The notes under the pieces were generated by a model. It was not told the origin of the DNA. It searched no databases and was given only the letters and a program-made list of their open reading frames with translations. DNA of 64,000 nt from Solwaraspora sp. WMMD406 (GTDB lineage Bacteria; Actinomycetota; Actinomycetes; Mycobacteriales; Micromonosporaceae): positions 5,736,001 to 5,800,000 of the forward strand of contig NZ_JARUBF010000001.1 of the NCBI RefSeq assembly GCF_029626025.1. Reading direction: 5' to 3'. Within the stretch, counting starts at the first letter, position 1, and every line of letters starts with the position of its first letter. The translations under genes were made by a program, and so were the position numbers. Of the stretch, positions 17,350 to 25,917 are shown one piece after another.

Positions 17350-17775
17350 TCAGTCCACCCAGCCGCACTTACGGGAAAAGCGCAGCAAGTGGCCGCGCAA
17401 CTCGACGATCTGCGCACCGGTCAGGTACGGGGCGTCCGTCAGCAGGAGCTCGGTGACGCGCTGCAGGTACTCCGGCTCGGAAAAGATCTCACACAGCTCG
17501 TCGTCCGACCCGTCACCGGAGGCGCTGACGGTACGGCTGCCCTCGCCGGTCACCGGCCCGACCACATCCCGATCCTCCAGGATCTCCACGTCGTACGCCT
17601 TCGGACCACGACCGCCGTCGATCACCTTGAACGAAACCCGGGTGCCGGTGGCTACCCGGATGCCCCGCTGGGTCAACTCACCGGCGTGCACGAACACGTC
17701 GTCGCCGCCATCGTCTGGCGCGATGAACCCGTACCCTCGACCCTCATCGAACCGAACCACCCTGCCGACACCCAT
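17350..17775 (-). CDS. Cold-shock domain protein with C-terminal extension
   Basis: A 141-residue protein. Residues 1-65 form a cold-shock (OB-fold) domain with MGVGRVVRFDEGRGYGFIAPDDGGDDVFVHA, covering the RNP1-like YGFI and RNP2-like VFVH motifs that bind single-stranded RNA or DNA. The C-terminal 60 residues are acidic then helical (SEPEYLQRVTELLLTDAPYLTGAQIVELRGHLL), an extension absent from small CspA-type proteins but common in actinobacterial relatives. AAGGAGG before the ATG at 17775 decides the start; the frame is open further upstream. Confidence 0.93.
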   Translation of the reverse strand: MGVGRVVRFDEGRGYGFIAPDDGGDDVFVHAGELTQRGIRVATGTRVSFKVIDGGRGPKAYDVEILEDRDVVGPVTGEGSRTVSASGDGSDDELCEIFSEPEYLQRVTELLLTDAPYLTGAQIVELRGHLLRFSRKCGWVD

Positions 17776-18028
17776 GCCGTCCTCCTTACCGAACCCATCC
17801 ACTACCGCCACGTCACCGCCATCGGCCGGCAGCCGACACACCAGTACGGCCGGCAGCCCGTACGCTCGACGGTCGCCACCGTAGTACCCGTGGATCACCG
17901 CAGCCGCAGCCTTGCGGGCGCCCGTGCGCCCGGACGACCACTCCGGCAGAGTTCACCACGTGTCGCTGTCGACCATTCACCGCCGGTACGAAACGACGAC
18001 GAGTCGCCCGGCCCGGATGGCAGACTTG

Positions 18029-18080
18029 CTGACGTCACCGTACCAACGAACTGACGTCCTGACGTCACCGTACCAACGAA
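18029..18080. repeat. Direct repeats with 30-bp period
   Basis: The sequence GACGTCACCGTACCAACGAA occurs at 18031-18050 and 18061-18080, each preceded by CT, with a third partial copy CTGACGTC between them. TGACGTCA is palindromic in the first copy. The repeats lie about 255 bases upstream of the cold-shock gene, in a 420-base stretch (17776-18195) where I see no gene. They could be an operator array; the regulator is unknown. Confidence 0.7.
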
Positions 18081-18135
18081 GAGTGCCCAACGCCGACGAC
18101 GACCGCAACCCTCGTCACGGCCGATGACGCCCCTT

Positions 18136-18170
18136 CGGGTCGGCGGCACCCGGCGGGTGCCGCCGACCCG
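18136..18170 (-). terminator. Strong hairpin terminator of the CotH operon
   Basis: A perfect 16-bp stem (18136-18151 with 18155-18170) closed by a three-base GGC loop sits 26 bases beyond the stop codon of the minus-strand CotH gene. It is the most stable hairpin noticed in the window. Confidence 0.85.
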
Positions 18171-18195
18171 AGACGATCAGGGCCGGTACGTCTGA

Positions 18196-20397
18196 TCAGG
18201 TCGCGCTACAACGCAACACCGGACTGCCGTTTGTCCCGTTCCACGAGGCGAGGAAGCCGAAGGTGGTGCTGGCGCCGGCGGCCAGCGACCCGTTGTAGGA
18301 CACGTTGCGGGCGGTCACCGACGATCCCTGACTGGTGATCGTCGCGTTCCATGCCTGACTGACCGACTGCCCGTTGGCGAACGTCCAGGTCACCGTCCAG
18401 CCGCTGATCGCCGCCCCACCGGCGGTCACCCGTACCTCACCTTGGAAGCCGCCCGGCCACTGGCTGGTCACCGCGTACGTCGCCGAGCAACCGCCGCCCG
18501 GTGGTGGCGTGGTCGGGTTCGGTGGCGGCGTCGTGGGATTCGGCGGCGGGGTGGTCGGGTTCGGTGGCGGGGTGGTGGGATTCGGTGGTGGGGTGGTCGG
18601 GTTCGGTGGCGGGGTGGTCGTCGGGCCGCCCCAGCCGGAGGTGGTGTCCAGCCAGGCCGCGCGGCGCAGCATCCAGTCCCGCATGAACTGGACCTGGCCC
18701 TGCCAGGTCGGCGCGGTCGGGGTGAAGAAGAAGCCGATCATCGGGCTGGTCAGGTTGGGCCAGCGCTGGAAGTTGCGCTGTGCCGCGTTGGTCAGTGGCG
18801 TGGCCAGGGCGTTGATCCGGGCCTGCAGCGAGGCGTCCGACAGCAATCCGCGACGCAACGACTGCCAGCGCAGTCGGACGTCGTTGACGAACGCGGGATC
18901 GCGCATCAGCTGGTTGAACCAGTCGTTCGCCACCGGCTGACGGGTCTGCTGGTACTGCCACCCGGCGGTCTGGTCGTTCTGGAAGAAGCCGCCCACCCCG
19001 AAGGTCAGATCGTAGTCCCACAGCGGGCCGGCGAAGATCTTCGTGTCCCGGTCCTTGTAGAAGTACGCGCTGCGGATGTAGGCGTCCATCTCCCGGCTCA
19101 GCTCGTTGAGGATCATCTGGTCCACGAACGAGGCGACATCGATGTACGCCCGGTATCCGGTCTGCGGATCGGCGAAATTCGGCGCCCGCAGTACGTCGTG
19201 GAACTGCTGGAGATGACCGCGCAGCCAGTTCGCCTGCTCCGGTTGCAACGGATCCGGATCAGCGACCTCCAGGTAGTTCCAGCAGCTGGCGGTCGGGCCG
19301 GTGCAGGGCAGGATCGGTTCCTCGGCGGCCATCCATTCGAACTTCCAGATGTAGCCACCGGTGATTTTCGGCAGTGTCCGGTCGTCTTCGTCCAACTGCT
19401 TGAGGTCCAGCCGGTTCTTCGAGTTCTTGATCGTCTCAACGATCATGTAGACGCCCATGTAGTCGTCGTTCCCGACCGGCGTGGCGTCGGTGTTCAGATA
19501 GAACTCGACGAAGCGGTACCGGGGTGCCGGCATGCCCATTTCCCGGCCCAGGTCGTAGACCAGCGCCTCGCGGATCAGCGACTTGTCGGGGAACGGTCCC
19601 CGGAGCACCCAGTCCGAGTCGGCCGGCATGCCCAGCACCGGATAGTCGGCGTCATCGTCGTCGTTGTCCCAGAACTCGATCCGGTACGGGGTCTTCTCGA
19701 ACGTCGAGGACGACTGCCCGCGCAGCCGGAACCCGGCCCGGGTGGCCACCGCCGGGGTGCCACCCAACGTGGTCGTCCCGCTTCCCGGGTCGAAGATCAT
19801 CGCCGCCGCGTCAAAGTACTCCCGATCCGGGCGGCCGGCGCCGTACGAGTCGATGACCATGACCGGGATGTCGTGGCTGGTGGTGACGGTCCGGGCGAGG
19901 TACATGGCGGTGCCCGGGTCCCCGGTGGCCGTACCGCCGACGAACGCCTGGGCACGCAGCTCGGTGGTGGCGGTGAAGCGCAGCGGCGTACCCGGGTAGA
20001 GACTGGACTGTGCGGTCGGCAGCTGGCCGTTGGTGGTGTAGCGGATCTGCGCGCCGGCGATGGCGGTGCTCAGCGTGACCGAGACCGCGTTCTGGAAGGA
20101 ACCGCTGGGCACGGAGAAGACGATGTCGCCGACCAGCTCGTCGGCGGCCTCGGCGGCGGCCAGTTCGTCGGCCGCCGTGAGCCCGGTGGCGGTGAGCCCG
20201 GTGGCGGTGAGCCCGGTGGCGGTGAGCCCGGTGGCGGTGAGCCCGGTGGCGGAGCGGTCGGAGCCGGCGACCGGTTCCGCGTCGGCCGGTGACGTATGGG
20301 ATACCAGTAGTCCGGCGACCAGCGTGGCCGCGGCGGCGAGGGCCACCGCTCGGACCACAGCCGTCGTGGTTCCGGCGCCGTGAACGGTCAGACGCAC
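18196..20397 (-). CDS. Secreted CotH-family protein kinase with C-terminal CBM2
   Basis: A 733-residue secreted protein: signal peptide (hydrophobic core about 13-33, VRAVALAAAATLVAGLLV), five tandem ATGLT repeats, then a beta-sandwich region (about 75-150, FSVPSGSFQNAVSVTLST). The CotH kinase-like domain follows, with FRLRGQSSSTFEKTPYRIEFWD, LLRR-free helical middle, DQMILNELSREMDAYIRS and the metal-binding GPLWDYDLTFG. A (PPPNPTT)n linker and a CBM2 cellulose-binding module (last 100 residues, two Cys) complete it. CotH proteins can phosphorylate secreted proteins. The GTG start at 20397 is set by CAGGAGGC 3-10 bases upstream. It is last in a three-gene operon with VTC and DUF4956. Confidence 0.88.
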   Translation of the reverse strand: MRLTVHGAGTTTAVVRAVALAAAATLVAGLLVSHTSPADAEPVAGSDRSATGLTATGLTATGLTATGLTATGLTAADELAAAEAADELVGDIVFSVPSGSFQNAVSVTLSTAIAGAQIRYTTNGQLPTAQSSLYPGTPLRFTATTELRAQAFVGGTATGDPGTAMYLARTVTTSHDIPVMVIDSYGAGRPDREYFDAAAMIFDPGSGTTTLGGTPAVATRAGFRLRGQSSSTFEKTPYRIEFWDNDDDDADYPVLGMPADSDWVLRGPFPDKSLIREALVYDLGREMGMPAPRYRFVEFYLNTDATPVGNDDYMGVYMIVETIKNSKNRLDLKQLDEDDRTLPKITGGYIWKFEWMAAEEPILPCTGPTASCWNYLEVADPDPLQPEQANWLRGHLQQFHDVLRAPNFADPQTGYRAYIDVASFVDQMILNELSREMDAYIRSAYFYKDRDTKIFAGPLWDYDLTFGVGGFFQNDQTAGWQYQQTRQPVANDWFNQLMRDPAFVNDVRLRWQSLRRGLLSDASLQARINALATPLTNAAQRNFQRWPNLTSPMIGFFFTPTAPTWQGQVQFMRDWMLRRAAWLDTTSGWGGPTTTPPPNPTTPPPNPTTPPPNPTTPPPNPTTPPPNPTTPPPGGGCSATYAVTSQWPGGFQGEVRVTAGGAAISGWTVTWTFANGQSVSQAWNATITSQGSSVTARNVSYNGSLAAGASTTFGFLASWNGTNGSPVLRCSAT

Positions 20398-21236
20398 GAT
20401 GCCTCCTGTTCGATTCGATGGGGCATGGTCGGCACCGGGTGCGGCGTCAGGCCCGACGGCCGACCGGACGGCGCGGTGGTGTCGCAGAAGTGCCGGCGCA
20501 GGGTGCGCCGCCACGGGCCGTCGGGGAGTTCCGGCCGGAGAGCGGCCAGACCGGTGGCGTACTTGGAGATGCGGATCGGACGGATCCCCCGCTGCCACAG
20601 GATGCGATCGACCAGGCAGGCGGCCGAGCTGGTCTTGGTCTCGACGACCGCGACCTGCGGCAGCGCTAGGCTGGCCGACCCGCACTGCCAGCTCAGCCCG
20701 GTGTCGACGGTGACCCGGCTGGCGCTGGCCGGCAGGAGCAGGGTGCAGCGCCGGTAGGTGGTCACCAACGTCGCGTCGAACGCACCGCCGGGTGCGATCG
20801 TCTCCCGGGCCAGTACCTCGTCGACGAAGGCGCGACCGGGTCCGACCGTGCCACGGTCGGAGGGGTGGTACGGCAGCCGGTGCTTGGTGATGCTGTCCCG
20901 GGCACCGTTGATCTTGACTTCGAGCCAGCAGTCGTCGGAGTCGAGGTAGGTGCGGGTACGAATCTTGAATCGCCGTCGACGGCGGTACGCCGCGCCGTGG
21001 TAGCTGGCCAGCCAGGGAGTGTCGAAGTAGACCGACTCGTAACGGAAGGACCGCTCGCCGTCGATGTCCAGCACTTGGGCGTGCGGTGTCAGCTGGCTCA
21101 GCAGCATCGGCAGCGTGGCGAGCGGTACGACGTACTTGCGGTCCACTCTGGTCTGCAGTGCAGCGCGGTCGACGAGCTCGGCCAGGCCGACGGGCTCCAG
21201 TTCGGCCAGGGACGAGGCGACCGGGAGGGTGATCAT
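20388..21236 (-). CDS. VTC-domain protein (polyphosphate polymerase domain)
   Basis: A 282-residue cytoplasmic protein with the VTC tunnel-fold residues in order: TRVDRKYVVPL, FRYESVYFDTP, RRRRRFKIRTRTY, CWLEVKINGARDSITKHRL and VAVVETKTSSAA. The basic and acidic residues in these strands line the catalytic tunnel in the yeast polyphosphate polymerase. In bacteria such proteins occur beside CotH and DUF4956 genes, with the product not established. Start ATG overlaps the DUF4956 stop (ATGA); its end overlaps the CotH start by 10 bases. Confidence 0.88.
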   Translation of the reverse strand: MITLPVASSLAELEPVGLAELVDRAALQTRVDRKYVVPLATLPMLLSQLTPHAQVLDIDGERSFRYESVYFDTPWLASYHGAAYRRRRRFKIRTRTYLDSDDCWLEVKINGARDSITKHRLPYHPSDRGTVGPGRAFVDEVLARETIAPGGAFDATLVTTYRRCTLLLPASASRVTVDTGLSWQCGSASLALPQVAVVETKTSSAACLVDRILWQRGIRPIRISKYATGLAALRPELPDGPWRRTLRRHFCDTTAPSGRPSGLTPHPVPTMPHRIEQEASCV

Positions 21237-21838
21237 CGGTGTGCTCCCGCCGGTGCCGGGGCGCCGGCTGCCACCGGGGCGATCCGCCGCCCGGACAGCG
21301 AGTACCGTACGTCCACGATGGTCGTCTCGTTGACCAGGTCGAGCCGTTGGATGATGGCGGCGTGCACCCGGGCACCGAGTAGTTGCTCCAGCTGGGCGAC
21401 GAGGGCCACCTGGTCGGTGACGGCCGAGTCGAGCACCATGATCTGGTGCCGGTAGTGCTTGAGCAGCCGGGGGTGGTCGCCGAGGAACATCACCGTGACG
21501 ATGAGTGCCATCAGGCCGGCGCTGAGCCAGATGGAGGTGGTGCTCAGCGCGCCGAGGATGCCCAGGGCGAGGGCGGAGAAGTAGTAGGCGACCTCGTGTT
21601 GGTCCAGCTCCGTCGACCGCAGCCGGATGATCGACAGTACGCCGAACAGGGCCAGCCCGAGGCCGAGTCCGGCGCCGACGTTGCTGGCGCTCAGCGCGCT
21701 GGCGACGGCGAGTACGCCGACATTGACGCCGAGGTAGGCGACGACGAGGTCGCGGCGGCGGTGTCGGGGAAAATACAGCCCGAAGACGAGCAGCGCCACC
21801 GCGCCGATGTCGATCGCGAACAGGACGAGCTGCGTCAT
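21233..21838 (-). CDS. DUF4956 membrane protein
   Basis: A 201-residue protein with four or five membrane segments in the first 125 residues (FAIDIGAVALLVFGLYF, LVVAYLGVNVGVLAVASALS, a Gly/Leu segment with GVLSIIRLRSTELDQHEVAYYFSALALGILGALS) and a cytoplasmic C-terminal domain with VNETTIVDVRYSL. The IIRLRSTEL/DQHEVAYYF region is the DUF4956 signature. It is the membrane member of the CotH-VTC-DUF4956 cassette. The ATG at 21838 has AGGAGG upstream, while the longer open frame (to 21976) lacks one. Confidence 0.88.
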   Translation of the reverse strand: MTQLVLFAIDIGAVALLVFGLYFPRHRRRDLVVAYLGVNVGVLAVASALSASNVGAGLGLGLALFGVLSIIRLRSTELDQHEVAYYFSALALGILGALSTTSIWLSAGLMALIVTVMFLGDHPRLLKHYRHQIMVLDSAVTDQVALVAQLEQLLGARVHAAIIQRLDLVNETTIVDVRYSLSGRRIAPVAAGAPAPAGAHR

Positions 21839-21928
21839 CTCGTTCGTTCCTCCTGGGTCGCCGTCGAGAGTGGCGGGGCGGATCCGCGCAGGCGTCAGCG
21901 ACACTGCGTGGACGCCAGCTGAACACTC

Positions 21929-21962
21929 CCGGAACTTCCGGTAAACTTTCGGGAACTCTTCC
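21929..21962. promoter_or_regulatory. Cluster of GGAA/TTCC inverted repeats upstream of the CotH operon
   Basis: Within 34 bases lie CCGGAACTTCCGG (21929-21941, perfect arms around a central C), GTAAACTTTCGGG (imperfect) and GGAACTCTTCC (21952-21962), followed by CCGAAACGG. This resembles tandem operator half-sites of LacI-type sugar regulators. It lies about 90 bases upstream of the operon's first start codon. Confidence 0.5.
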
Positions 21963-22060
21963 GAAACGGTAACCACGACATCGATTCACGTCAATGCCTT
22001 GGGTTGGGTGTGACCCGATCCGCGCTGATTCGACCCGGTGGGTGTGCCGAGCGGACCTGG

Positions 22061-25000
22061 TCAGGAACCGCCGGTGTGCAGGTACGGCGCCCAGCGCAGC
22101 GGGTCAGCTGGGTACGTCACGCGCAGTGCCTCGACCGCCCGGTGCAGCGCGACCCCGACCGGCAGCTGACCCAGCCACGCCGAATAGAACGCCCCGGCGA
22201 CCCGCGCCGCCGTCTCGTCCTGGACCGCCCAGCCGGTCGCCACCACGTCCCGGTAGCCGATCAACGACAGCACACCGGCCAGGTGCAGCGCCTCGTCGGC
22301 GAGCAGGGGGTCGCCGGTCGCCGTCTCACAGGCCGACAGGTACGCCAGCTCGCCGCCGACCGCTGACGACGCGCCGGCCAACTCCGCCACGGTCAACGGT
22401 CCGTCCCACAACCGCAGCGCGCTCCGGGCCGGATCCGTGCGATCCCGCACGGCATGGCAGGCCAGGTGCACCACCGGGTACCGGGCCAGCGCGGGCAGCA
22501 GGCGCGCACGGGTCACCTGGTCACCGGTCCACCGGTCCGACGCGGGTGGCGGCAGCAACCGGGCCAGATCCGCCAGCTCCGCGCGTACCGCCGGCAGGTC
22601 GGCCTGCCCCGGAGTGCGGGCCAGCCCGACGGCGAGCAACCAGGTCGACGGCCGGGCCGCCGGCACCTGCTCGCGCGCGCGCAACAGCGCCGCGACCGTC
22701 GGGGTGTACGAGCTGACCACCCGGCCGGCCACCAGCTCCGCCGCCGGGGTCGGCCGGGCATTGGTCCGCGAGTGCCGGCCGGCGGCATGCAGCGGCAGCA
22801 GCGCCAACGGCCCGGTCGGACACCACCACAGCCGAGCCGTCAACTCCTCGACGGGCACCGTCCCGGTGTGCCCGAGCGCGGCCAGCACCGGCTCGGTGAC
22901 CCGCTCCCACAACCACTGCAGGACGTCGAGCATCGCGTGCCGGTCCGCCTCCCGCTGCGGCAACGGCCGCCGATCGTCGCCACTACCGCGAGCAACCGCC
23001 CCCAGCAGCAGTTCCGCCTGCTCGAGCACCCCGTCGAAGGTCAACGCGGGCAGCGGCACCACCAGCGGTTCGCTGGCGGCGGTGACCAGCAGGGCGTGGC
23101 AGCCGAACCGGCTGACGTTGACGACCGCCACCGGGCCGCGGTCGGCGGCCCGCCGCAACTCGTCGTACGACACCGGCGCGAACAGCTTCTCGAAGCCGGG
23201 AAGCGCGCGGACTTGGGCGATCAGAGCGTCCCACCGGGTGGCGAGCCGACGACGGTCAGCCGCAGTCGGCTCCCCGGCGGACCGATCGTCGGCCGAGCCC
23301 GGCCGCCGGCCCGGCTCGACGCCCGAACCCAGCGGCCGGCTCAGGTCGGCGCGCACCCGGGACAGCTCGTGCCGCAACCCTGGGTCGACAGCGGCGAGCC
23401 GGTCGAAGTCGTCGCGCAGCCGCAACGCCTGGCTCCACAGCAGCGACCGGCCCTGGTCGAGCAGCTCCACAGCCCGCCGAGGCTGCCCGCAGGCGACAGC
23501 GGCGCAGGCCGCGTCGCTGGCCAGACCGGCCCACAACGCCAGCTGCCGCTGCCGGGTGTCATCGGCCAGACCGTGCCAGGCGACCTGCGGCAACAGCTCG
23601 ACAGCGGTGGAGAAAGCGGCAAGCGCCTCAGCGGGATCGCCGACCTCGAACGCCGCCGTCCCCCAGTGCCAGGCGGCCTTCACCCGTACGCCGGTCGGCG
23701 CCGCGCGGGTGCGCGCGGCGGCCCGGTGACTCGCCACGACGGTACGTCGCCGCACCGGAGCCGCGCCGTCATCCGCGCGCCCATCCGCGCGCTCATCCGC
23801 GCGCCCATCCTCGTCCTCGCCGAAGCGCTCCAGCCGCCGCGCGACGGCCATCCCGAGGTTGTCCAGGATCGCGGCCCGGACGGGACGCTCCGCCGCAGTG
23901 GCCGTCACCGCCTCGCTGACCAGCTCGATCGCCCGGTCCAGGTCCGCCGGATCGTCGGCGTACCGGGCCTTCACCCGCAGCACCCCGGCAAGATTTGACA
24001 GGTAGCCGGCCCGATCCGGGTCGTCGGCCGGGGTGCTCGTCACGGCCTCGGTCGCGGTGGCCAGCGCCTCGTCGAGATCGGCGGGCCGACCAGGGAGTGC
24101 GACGCTGCCCTGGCCGGCGGTCGCCTCGAATCGGCTGAGGAGCGCCAGTGCCAGGTTCGTCAGACAGCCGGCCCGGTGCGGATGCCCGTCCGAGGCGATG
24201 CGCAGCGCGGCCCGGCTGGCGTCGACCGCCGCGTCGATGTCCGCCGACACCGGCCCGTCGCCAACGGCAGACGCTGCCCCGTGCTGGTCGAGATCATGAC
24301 GTTCCCGCAGCGTGACGCAGAGCGCAGAGTGGATCAGCACCGCCTTCGGATGCTCCGGTGGGCAGCGGCGGGCGCCCTGCTGGAACAGGTCGATCGCCTC
24401 GGTCAGGTCGGACCGGTCCCCACTGACCTCGAACCGGGCGGCCAACGCCGTACCGGCGGCGTGCAGGGTGTTGAGCTGGTTCGGATGACGATCGGAGACC
24501 ACGGCCAGGCCCGCGCGAGCGGCGTCGACCGCAGCGTCGATGTCCGTGGGCCGCCCCAGCCGGCGAAACCGGTCCTTGTACGCCACCGAGAGGTTGGCCT
24601 GCAGATACGCCCAAGCCGGATGCGCGGCCGGTCGTCCGTCGGCCCCGGCTGTCCGGCACAACGCTGCGGCGTGCCGCAACAACTCGATCGCCTCGTCCAC
24701 GTCGGACAAGTCACCGTCACGTTCGTGCCGGGCGATCAGTGCACCGGCGAGGTTCAGCGCCGCCGTGACCATGCTGGGATGGTCCCGAGGCGTCTGCCGT
24801 ACCGCCCGTCGTCCGGCCTCGATCGCGCCGGCCAGGTCCTCGACCCGGCCGAGATGCTGGTAGCGGTTGGCCAGCGCGCCGCACACGTCCGCCAGCAGCA
24901 TCGCCTGCTCGACCGAGCCAGCCGGTGCCGCCTCGATCGCCAACCGATCCCACTCGATCGAGGCGTCGAGATCGTCGGGGTCGCCGGTCCGCTCGAACCG

Positions 25001-25381
25001 CGTCGCCAGCGCGTCGGCCAGGTGCGCACGGTACTGCGCTCGTGCCGGATCGTCGGACGGGACGACGGCCAACGCGTGTCGGAAAAGCCGTACGGCAAGG
25101 TCTGCGTGCAACGCCCGGCCCGTCGCGGAGAACGCCACCAGCTCGATCATGCCCCGTCGGTCCGCCTCGGCCGCCGATTTCGCCTGGTCCGCCGCACGCG
25201 GTGGAATCCGGCGGAGAGTGAGCAGCCAGCCGAGAAAGGACATGCCGAAGGCGATCACGGCGGAACCGATCGACAGCGGACCGATGGTGAGTTCCAGGAC
25301 GACGACGAGCGCCCCGGCCAGCAGCCCGGCACGCAACACCAGGCCCGGATAGGTGGTCGGCGGGTGCCAGAGCTTCGCCAT
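22061..25381 (-). CDS. Membrane-anchored TPR-CHAT protease-like protein
   Basis: A 1106-residue protein. Two hydrophobic helices near the N-terminus (about residues 15-55) anchor it. Then come about 700 residues of TPR-like helical repeats (recurring LADALATRFERTGDPDDLDASIE-type units), and a C-terminal CHAT domain (about 840-1106). The caspase-like dyad is visible: VVHLACHAV (His976) and LAYLSACETATGD (Cys1018). CHAT proteases act in programmed death and anti-phage effector systems (e.g. Craspase, gasdermin-linked CHAT). Start at ATG 25381 is chosen by conserved MAKLWHPP context; GTG and ATG codons slightly upstream are possible. A divergent two-gene unit begins 137 bases away and may be its partner. 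Confidence 0.9.
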   Translation of the reverse strand: MAKLWHPPTTYPGLVLRAGLLAGALVVVLELTIGPLSIGSAVIAFGMSFLGWLLTLRRIPPRAADQAKSAAEADRRGMIELVAFSATGRALHADLAVRLFRHALAVVPSDDPARAQYRAHLADALATRFERTGDPDDLDASIEWDRLAIEAAPAGSVEQAMLLADVCGALANRYQHLGRVEDLAGAIEAGRRAVRQTPRDHPSMVTAALNLAGALIARHERDGDLSDVDEAIELLRHAAALCRTAGADGRPAAHPAWAYLQANLSVAYKDRFRRLGRPTDIDAAVDAARAGLAVVSDRHPNQLNTLHAAGTALAARFEVSGDRSDLTEAIDLFQQGARRCPPEHPKAVLIHSALCVTLRERHDLDQHGAASAVGDGPVSADIDAAVDASRAALRIASDGHPHRAGCLTNLALALLSRFEATAGQGSVALPGRPADLDEALATATEAVTSTPADDPDRAGYLSNLAGVLRVKARYADDPADLDRAIELVSEAVTATAAERPVRAAILDNLGMAVARRLERFGEDEDGRADERADGRADDGAAPVRRRTVVASHRAAARTRAAPTGVRVKAAWHWGTAAFEVGDPAEALAAFSTAVELLPQVAWHGLADDTRQRQLALWAGLASDAACAAVACGQPRRAVELLDQGRSLLWSQALRLRDDFDRLAAVDPGLRHELSRVRADLSRPLGSGVEPGRRPGSADDRSAGEPTAADRRRLATRWDALIAQVRALPGFEKLFAPVSYDELRRAADRGPVAVVNVSRFGCHALLVTAASEPLVVPLPALTFDGVLEQAELLLGAVARGSGDDRRPLPQREADRHAMLDVLQWLWERVTEPVLAALGHTGTVPVEELTARLWWCPTGPLALLPLHAAGRHSRTNARPTPAAELVAGRVVSSYTPTVAALLRAREQVPAARPSTWLLAVGLARTPGQADLPAVRAELADLARLLPPPASDRWTGDQVTRARLLPALARYPVVHLACHAVRDRTDPARSALRLWDGPLTVAELAGASSAVGGELAYLSACETATGDPLLADEALHLAGVLSLIGYRDVVATGWAVQDETAARVAGAFYSAWLGQLPVGVALHRAVEALRVTYPADPLRWAPYLHTGGS

Positions 25382-25518
25382 CGGGGATGCCGCCTTTCCT
25401 CCAGCGGACACGCCAGCGGCGGGAGCCGCCCCATTGGCGGCGGGCACCTATCGTATTCACCGCAGCCACTGCCGCCGATGCGGACAGTCGGGGATGCGAC
25501 CGACGGAAGGGCGGGCCG

Positions 25519-25917
25519 ATGGCCGTCGAGAGCAGATCACCAGGCGGGGCGGCTCCGGTCGGCGACCTGACTCCGTACGCGTCGACCGCCGCGTACGAGT
25601 GGACCGAACGCGCGTACCGGATGCTGGTCGAGGGGCAGTTGCAGGCCCGCTCGTACGACACCGACCGGGTGCTCTCCTCGCATGTGTGGGGGCCCTGCCC
25701 CCGCTGTGGTCACCTGCTCGACCACCGTCAGGTGCACACCGCCGTCGCCGCCGGTCCCGGCCGGCAGACCGGGGGGCGGATCATCCCGCCCACCACACCG
25801 ACGCTACTGGTGGACGTACCGTGTGGTTGCCGGCACACCCACCCCGACGCCCCGGACGGCACCCTCGGCTGCGGCGTCAGCTTCCGGATCGAGATCATCC
25901 TGGGATCCGCCTCGTGA
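25519..25917 (+). CDS. Small protein with zinc-ribbon-like Cys pairs
   Basis: A 132-residue soluble protein with CPRCGH around residue 58 and CGCRH plus a later Cys around 98-115, spaced like a zinc ribbon. The N-terminal half contains YEWTERAYRMLVEGQLQARSYDTDRVL. AAGGGCGGG lies before the ATG; the open frame continues upstream without a better signal. Its stop overlaps the next start (GTGA), so it is translated with the membrane protein that follows. Family not recognised. Confidence 0.75.
   Translation: MAVESRSPGGAAPVGDLTPYASTAAYEWTERAYRMLVEGQLQARSYDTDRVLSSHVWGPCPRCGHLLDHRQVHTAVAAGPGRQTGGRIIPPTTPTLLVDVPCGCRHTHPDAPDGTLGCGVSFRIEIILGSAS

Noticed and set aside
20176-20250. Five 15-bp tandem repeats considered as a regulatory array
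   Set aside because: They are in frame inside the CotH gene and encode ATGLT repeats after the signal peptide.
18196-21375. Extending the CotH protein to 1059 residues
   Set aside because: The upstream 326 codons overlap the VTC gene in another frame and are low-complexity; the GTG at 20397 has a clear ribosome site and is followed by a signal peptide.
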